Shown here piece after piece: positions 61,449 to 64,000 of a DNA stretch of 64,000 nucleotides. The translations under genes and the position numbers were made by a program. The stretch is from Alisma plantago-aquatica. Taxonomy: Eukaryota > Streptophyta > Magnoliopsida > Alismatales > Alismataceae. The stretch lies in NCBI GenBank assembly GCA_963693085.1, contig OY856409.1:1619761711-1619825710 (forward strand), given 5' to 3'. Each line of letters begins with the position of its first letter. Position 1 is the stretch's first letter. The notes beneath the pieces were generated by a model. It saw only the letters and a program-made list of their open reading frames with translations, was not told where the DNA came from and did not search any database.

Positions 61449-61456
<8 letters not shown>
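61044..61456. mobile_element. MITE with about 60-bp inverted repeats inside a TA microsatellite (Micron-like)
   Basis: The left end TAGGGCAACGATCTAGTGAG and the inverse of the right end, TAGGGTAGCGATCCAGTGAG, continue as inverted repeats through GAAACAT and GGTGAGAGCATGAGAGG for about 60 bases. The element is 413 bp with no ORF. (TA)n lies on both sides, as described for rice Micron elements, so the target duplication cannot be separated from the microsatellite. Confidence 0.85.

Positions 61457-61506
<50 letters not shown>
61457..61506. repeat. (TA)n microsatellite right of the MITE
   Basis: Uninterrupted TA tract continuing from the right inverted repeat. It is probably the other half of the tract at 60981. 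Confidence 0.95.
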
Positions 61507-61508
<2 letters not shown>

Positions 61509-62109
61509 TGCATTACATGATAATTAGAAATACATGTGGATCTAGGGAACACTCTCATCTAAATTAATCCAAGGGAACTTGAAATATGTATAAGAATTCA
61601 TCTAACGATATTGTCTTCTTAGGAATTAAATAGTAAAAAAAAGATAATAATGTGTAAAGGAATATACTTTTATAAACGTATGTCTAGATGACATGTTAGT
61701 TGGATAAAAGCATGTGTATATTAGTAAACCTAATAAATATTCATATGGAATATACTTACACCAATAAACATGGTAAGCATGATGTTAGGAATAATATGGA
61801 CTCACATCATTAAACCTATATTGGAAGCATATATATTATTATCCACATATATGAGTTACATAAACTTATGTGACTAAATATTGGTAAGAACTAAGATAGA
61901 TATGTAAAGCATCACATATTATCTCAACAAAGATTAAAATCATAAACCCTAACATCACATTACATGATCGGGAATTGGGTAATAATAATATAAAAATATA
62001 ATAGGAACGAATATGTTCAATTTGACTTGGCTAATATACATAATGTGTTTCTAGGATGAAAAGTTGACTTTGTGGACCAAAGTATACTATTCAAGTTAAC
62101 ATTTATGTG
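61507..62109. other. AT-rich DNA, probably upstream part of the right-hand LTR
   Basis: No ORF or recognised repeat. It leads without a visible boundary into sequence homologous to the element 1 LTR near 62115. Confidence 0.4.
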
Positions 62110-63006
62110 TAAAAAGAGGTATGTGCATCTACCCCATTCAGTTGGGAAATTTTATTATACCTTTACCTATGTTCCCCAATGAGGCTTAACCTGACTTAAT
62201 CCATTATTCTTGAAACATAATTTATTTATGCCTCAAAATCATTTGTAGTATTAACTTGCTTGGGTTTTATACCCCACTGTTATGTTATATAAATCCTTTG
62301 ATTAATCTTTCCATAACTCTTTTGCTAGCATGTGGTTATATGTTCTATTTAATTGTAAAGTAGTGGTACTTATGTACAACCACCCAGAGAGGGCATGTAT
62401 ATAATCACCCTAGGGGAATGTGTGTATTTCTTCCCATAATATTATAGGTGACTGGGAATGTCTTATTCTCCCGTCACCTAAGGTTAGAGGTCTGGTAGGT
62501 GCCTCAACCCTACTTAGTTAGGTAGACATATTAATTTACATGCAAATCCTTTATTTACTTTTGTTATTGGCAAGTTTCCTTAATTTAAGTCTCATACTCT
62601 TGATGGCTCATCTTTTGATGAATCCCTAGCCTGATTTACTTGTTATATTTATCTTGTCACCTTTAGTATAGTTTAGTGACACATACTTTTATTTTTTTCC
62701 CTCTTGCTGGGTGCTTTCCCAACCACCCAGATGTGGAGTAAGCTGATGGATAAGGCATGAATATCTTAGCGTTGACATGGAGTAGCTGATGTATATGTTT
62801 CTTGGAGACAAAAGTGGAGTAGTCTAGACTTTCCTCTATCTAGATCCTAGTTGTGTATGATGATGTAACCCTAAAAGGGAGAATTTGATGTAATTTTTTA
62901 CAATCTTTTATGAAATTGAATATCGTCAGAAAGTTTTTATTCCGCCGCTTTCCAATGAGTTTTGATTATCATATTTTAGTAGAGGGTGGTTTATCCCACT
63001 CTTTAC
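62110..63006 (+). repeat. 5' LTR (3' portion) of the right-hand derivative
   Basis: Collinear with 20-966 and 7655-8602 but much more diverged than those two are from each other. It ends CTCTTTACA before ACA and the primer site, matching the LTR end of element 1. Confidence 0.82.
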
Positions 63007-63010
63007 AACA

Positions 63011-63022
63011 TGGTATCAGAGC
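63011..63022 (+). other. Primer binding site of the right-hand derivative
   Basis: TGGTATCAGAGC, an exact initiator-Met tRNA complement, is kept although the element has no coding region. Confidence 0.92.
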
Positions 63023-63739
63023 CCATGGTAGTCGAAATTTGACTATTTCATTTTTTTCTACCTAGTTAGAACCCAAGACTGACATAGTTCCTTTAGGTGA
63101 CATGGTTACCCTAGATTTGATCTACCTTGATGAAAGGTTGACTTAGAACTCAATAGTTCCACATTAAAATCATGATGAATAAAACCTTGAAATACTTATA
63201 ATTAAAATATGCGTAACTTGATGTTGTTTAGGCTTGCCTTTAGGCAACTATTAGGGCATGAAGTAGAAGCAAAGGTGTCTAGAAAGGATCAGGGTTTCGG
63301 GGGCTGGAAATATTTTCTTCCGTGCCACTAGCTTGGTTTACGAGGACTCCTGTGCCCATATGATACCGACCTGGCCTGAGCTAATACGAATTGTCCAAAA
63401 TAGTTTGCTTTTAGGCAATAGTGACCTTAGCTTGTCTGTTGTATATCTTTGGGAAACCTAACTTTCAGGTGTTTGATAACTTGTTTTGCTGGAGGATTTA
63501 TACCAAGATAGTTTCTTAAGTCCCTAGAACCTAGAACTTAGAGTTTGGGTGTTTGGGAAGATATTAGAGTGCGTAGTGAAAGCATGATGGATCTTGAGAA
63601 TGGTTTAGTTAGACTTATCCTTTAACCCTAATGTAGTTTGGCTTGATGGGTCGAACCCTTTAAGGGGTGGAGTATGGATAGTTGATGATGTTTAAGTGGT
63701 TAGATTTTGTAGACGAAATCCTTTTTAGGGGGATGGAAC

Positions 63740-64000
63740 CCTATAACATCTTGAAGTCTATCTAATCTATCTTTAGAAATCCTAACTCCATAAATAGGAG
63801 GTTAGTATGCTTGGATCCTTGGTCTTGACCAAACAAGTAATAATGGTAACCCTAACATGCTTGTTTACATATTAATGAACATGTAATGGTCATCTAAGGA
63901 ATAATGCATGTGCTTGAACCCTAATGTACATCCAATGCACATAATATGAATATCAATGCTAATTGTCAATAAGTAAGATGTTAATAATGTCATGAACCAA
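63740..64000 (+). repeat. Putative 3' LTR start of the right-hand derivative
   Basis: Follows a TTAGGGGGATGGA polypurine-like tract. The text CCTATAACATCTTGAAG aligns with the LTR start TGTTGTAACATAATGAATC of element 1, but the canonical TG is lost. It is truncated by the window end. Confidence 0.55.

Larger units (their letters stand above)
62110..64000 (+). mobile_element. Non-autonomous Tekay-like derivative lacking gag-pol (runs off window)
   Basis: 62110-63006 matches the last 900 bp of the element 1 LTRs, for example GAGGTCTGGTAGGTGCCTCA. A perfect primer site follows at 63011-63022. 63230-63490 matches the untranslated leader of element 1. Instead of gag-pol there are then about 250 bp of unrelated sequence, the conserved pre-tract text GACGAAATCCTTTTTAGG, and what looks like a 3' LTR start near 63740. 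The internal region is about 730 bp against 4.8 kb in element 1. Confidence 0.72.

Noticed and set aside
56900..63006. One single LTR spanning both gypsy-like ends
   Set aside because: Tempting because both ends match the element 1 LTR, but the putative 3' LTR start at 63740 does not resemble 56900 closely, so joining them is unproven.

Overview
This window is repeat-rich nuclear DNA of a flowering plant. The evidence is the density and type of nested LTR retrotransposons (Tekay-like chromodomain Ty3/gypsy elements with an initiator-Met tRNA primer site, Sirevirus-like and other Ty1/copia elements), L1-type LINEs, a tRNA-derived SINE, hAT and TA-targeting miniature elements, and one plant-type carboxylesterase (CXE) gene. 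The gene is very GC-rich and is an uninterrupted ORF in AT-rich surroundings. That would suit a monocot or early-diverging angiosperm, but the species cannot be named from the sequence. There is no operon, CRISPR array, prophage or organelle insertion. The only gene that looks intact is the CXE gene at about 31.0-32.1 kb.

Layout. 1-8602: Tekay-like gypsy element 1 on +, with the end of its 5' LTR, primer site, decayed gag-pol with chromodomain, polypurine tract and complete 2.8-kb 3' LTR. 8603-18718: mostly unassigned AT-rich DNA holding a 1.75-kb solo LTR (10990-12734), two tandem duplications, a 716-bp hAT-type MITE with an 8-bp target duplication, and long TA microsatellites. 18724-27970: gypsy element 2 on -, whose 3' LTR carries a SINE with 19-bp target duplications and whose truncated 5' LTR carries a copia-type solo LTR. 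27970-30775: 5'-truncated LINE on +. 31051-32103: CXE gene. 32587-33225: probable decayed hAT-like element. 33425-46910: a long Sirevirus-like copia element on - with gag, pol and an envelope-like third ORF; a LINE fragment sits in its gag and a second 1.76-kb solo LTR in its 5' LTR. 46914-52443: a 5.5-kb LTR standing alone between TATTA duplications, packed with tandem and palindromic repeats. 52495-56899: a second copia element on -, split by a Sirevirus-like LTR. 56900-64000: Tekay-like LTR sequence, an internally deleted GC-rich copia element with CTCTT duplications, a TA-microsatellite-flanked MITE, and a gypsy derivative that keeps its primer site and leader but has no gag-pol.

How it fits together. 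The window is a record of insertion into insertion. Several events are proven internally by target-site duplications, or by comparison with an uninterrupted sister LTR inside the same window. All retroelement ORFs are broken by stops, frameshifts or loss of catalytic residues, except for one long copia RNase H reading frame. No new enzymatic system was found. The points most worth following up are the 5.5-kb LTR with its palindrome array, the stem-loop arrays in the Sirevirus-like LTRs, a sharp divergence boundary between the two LTRs of element 1, and the gag-pol-less gypsy derivative at the right end.
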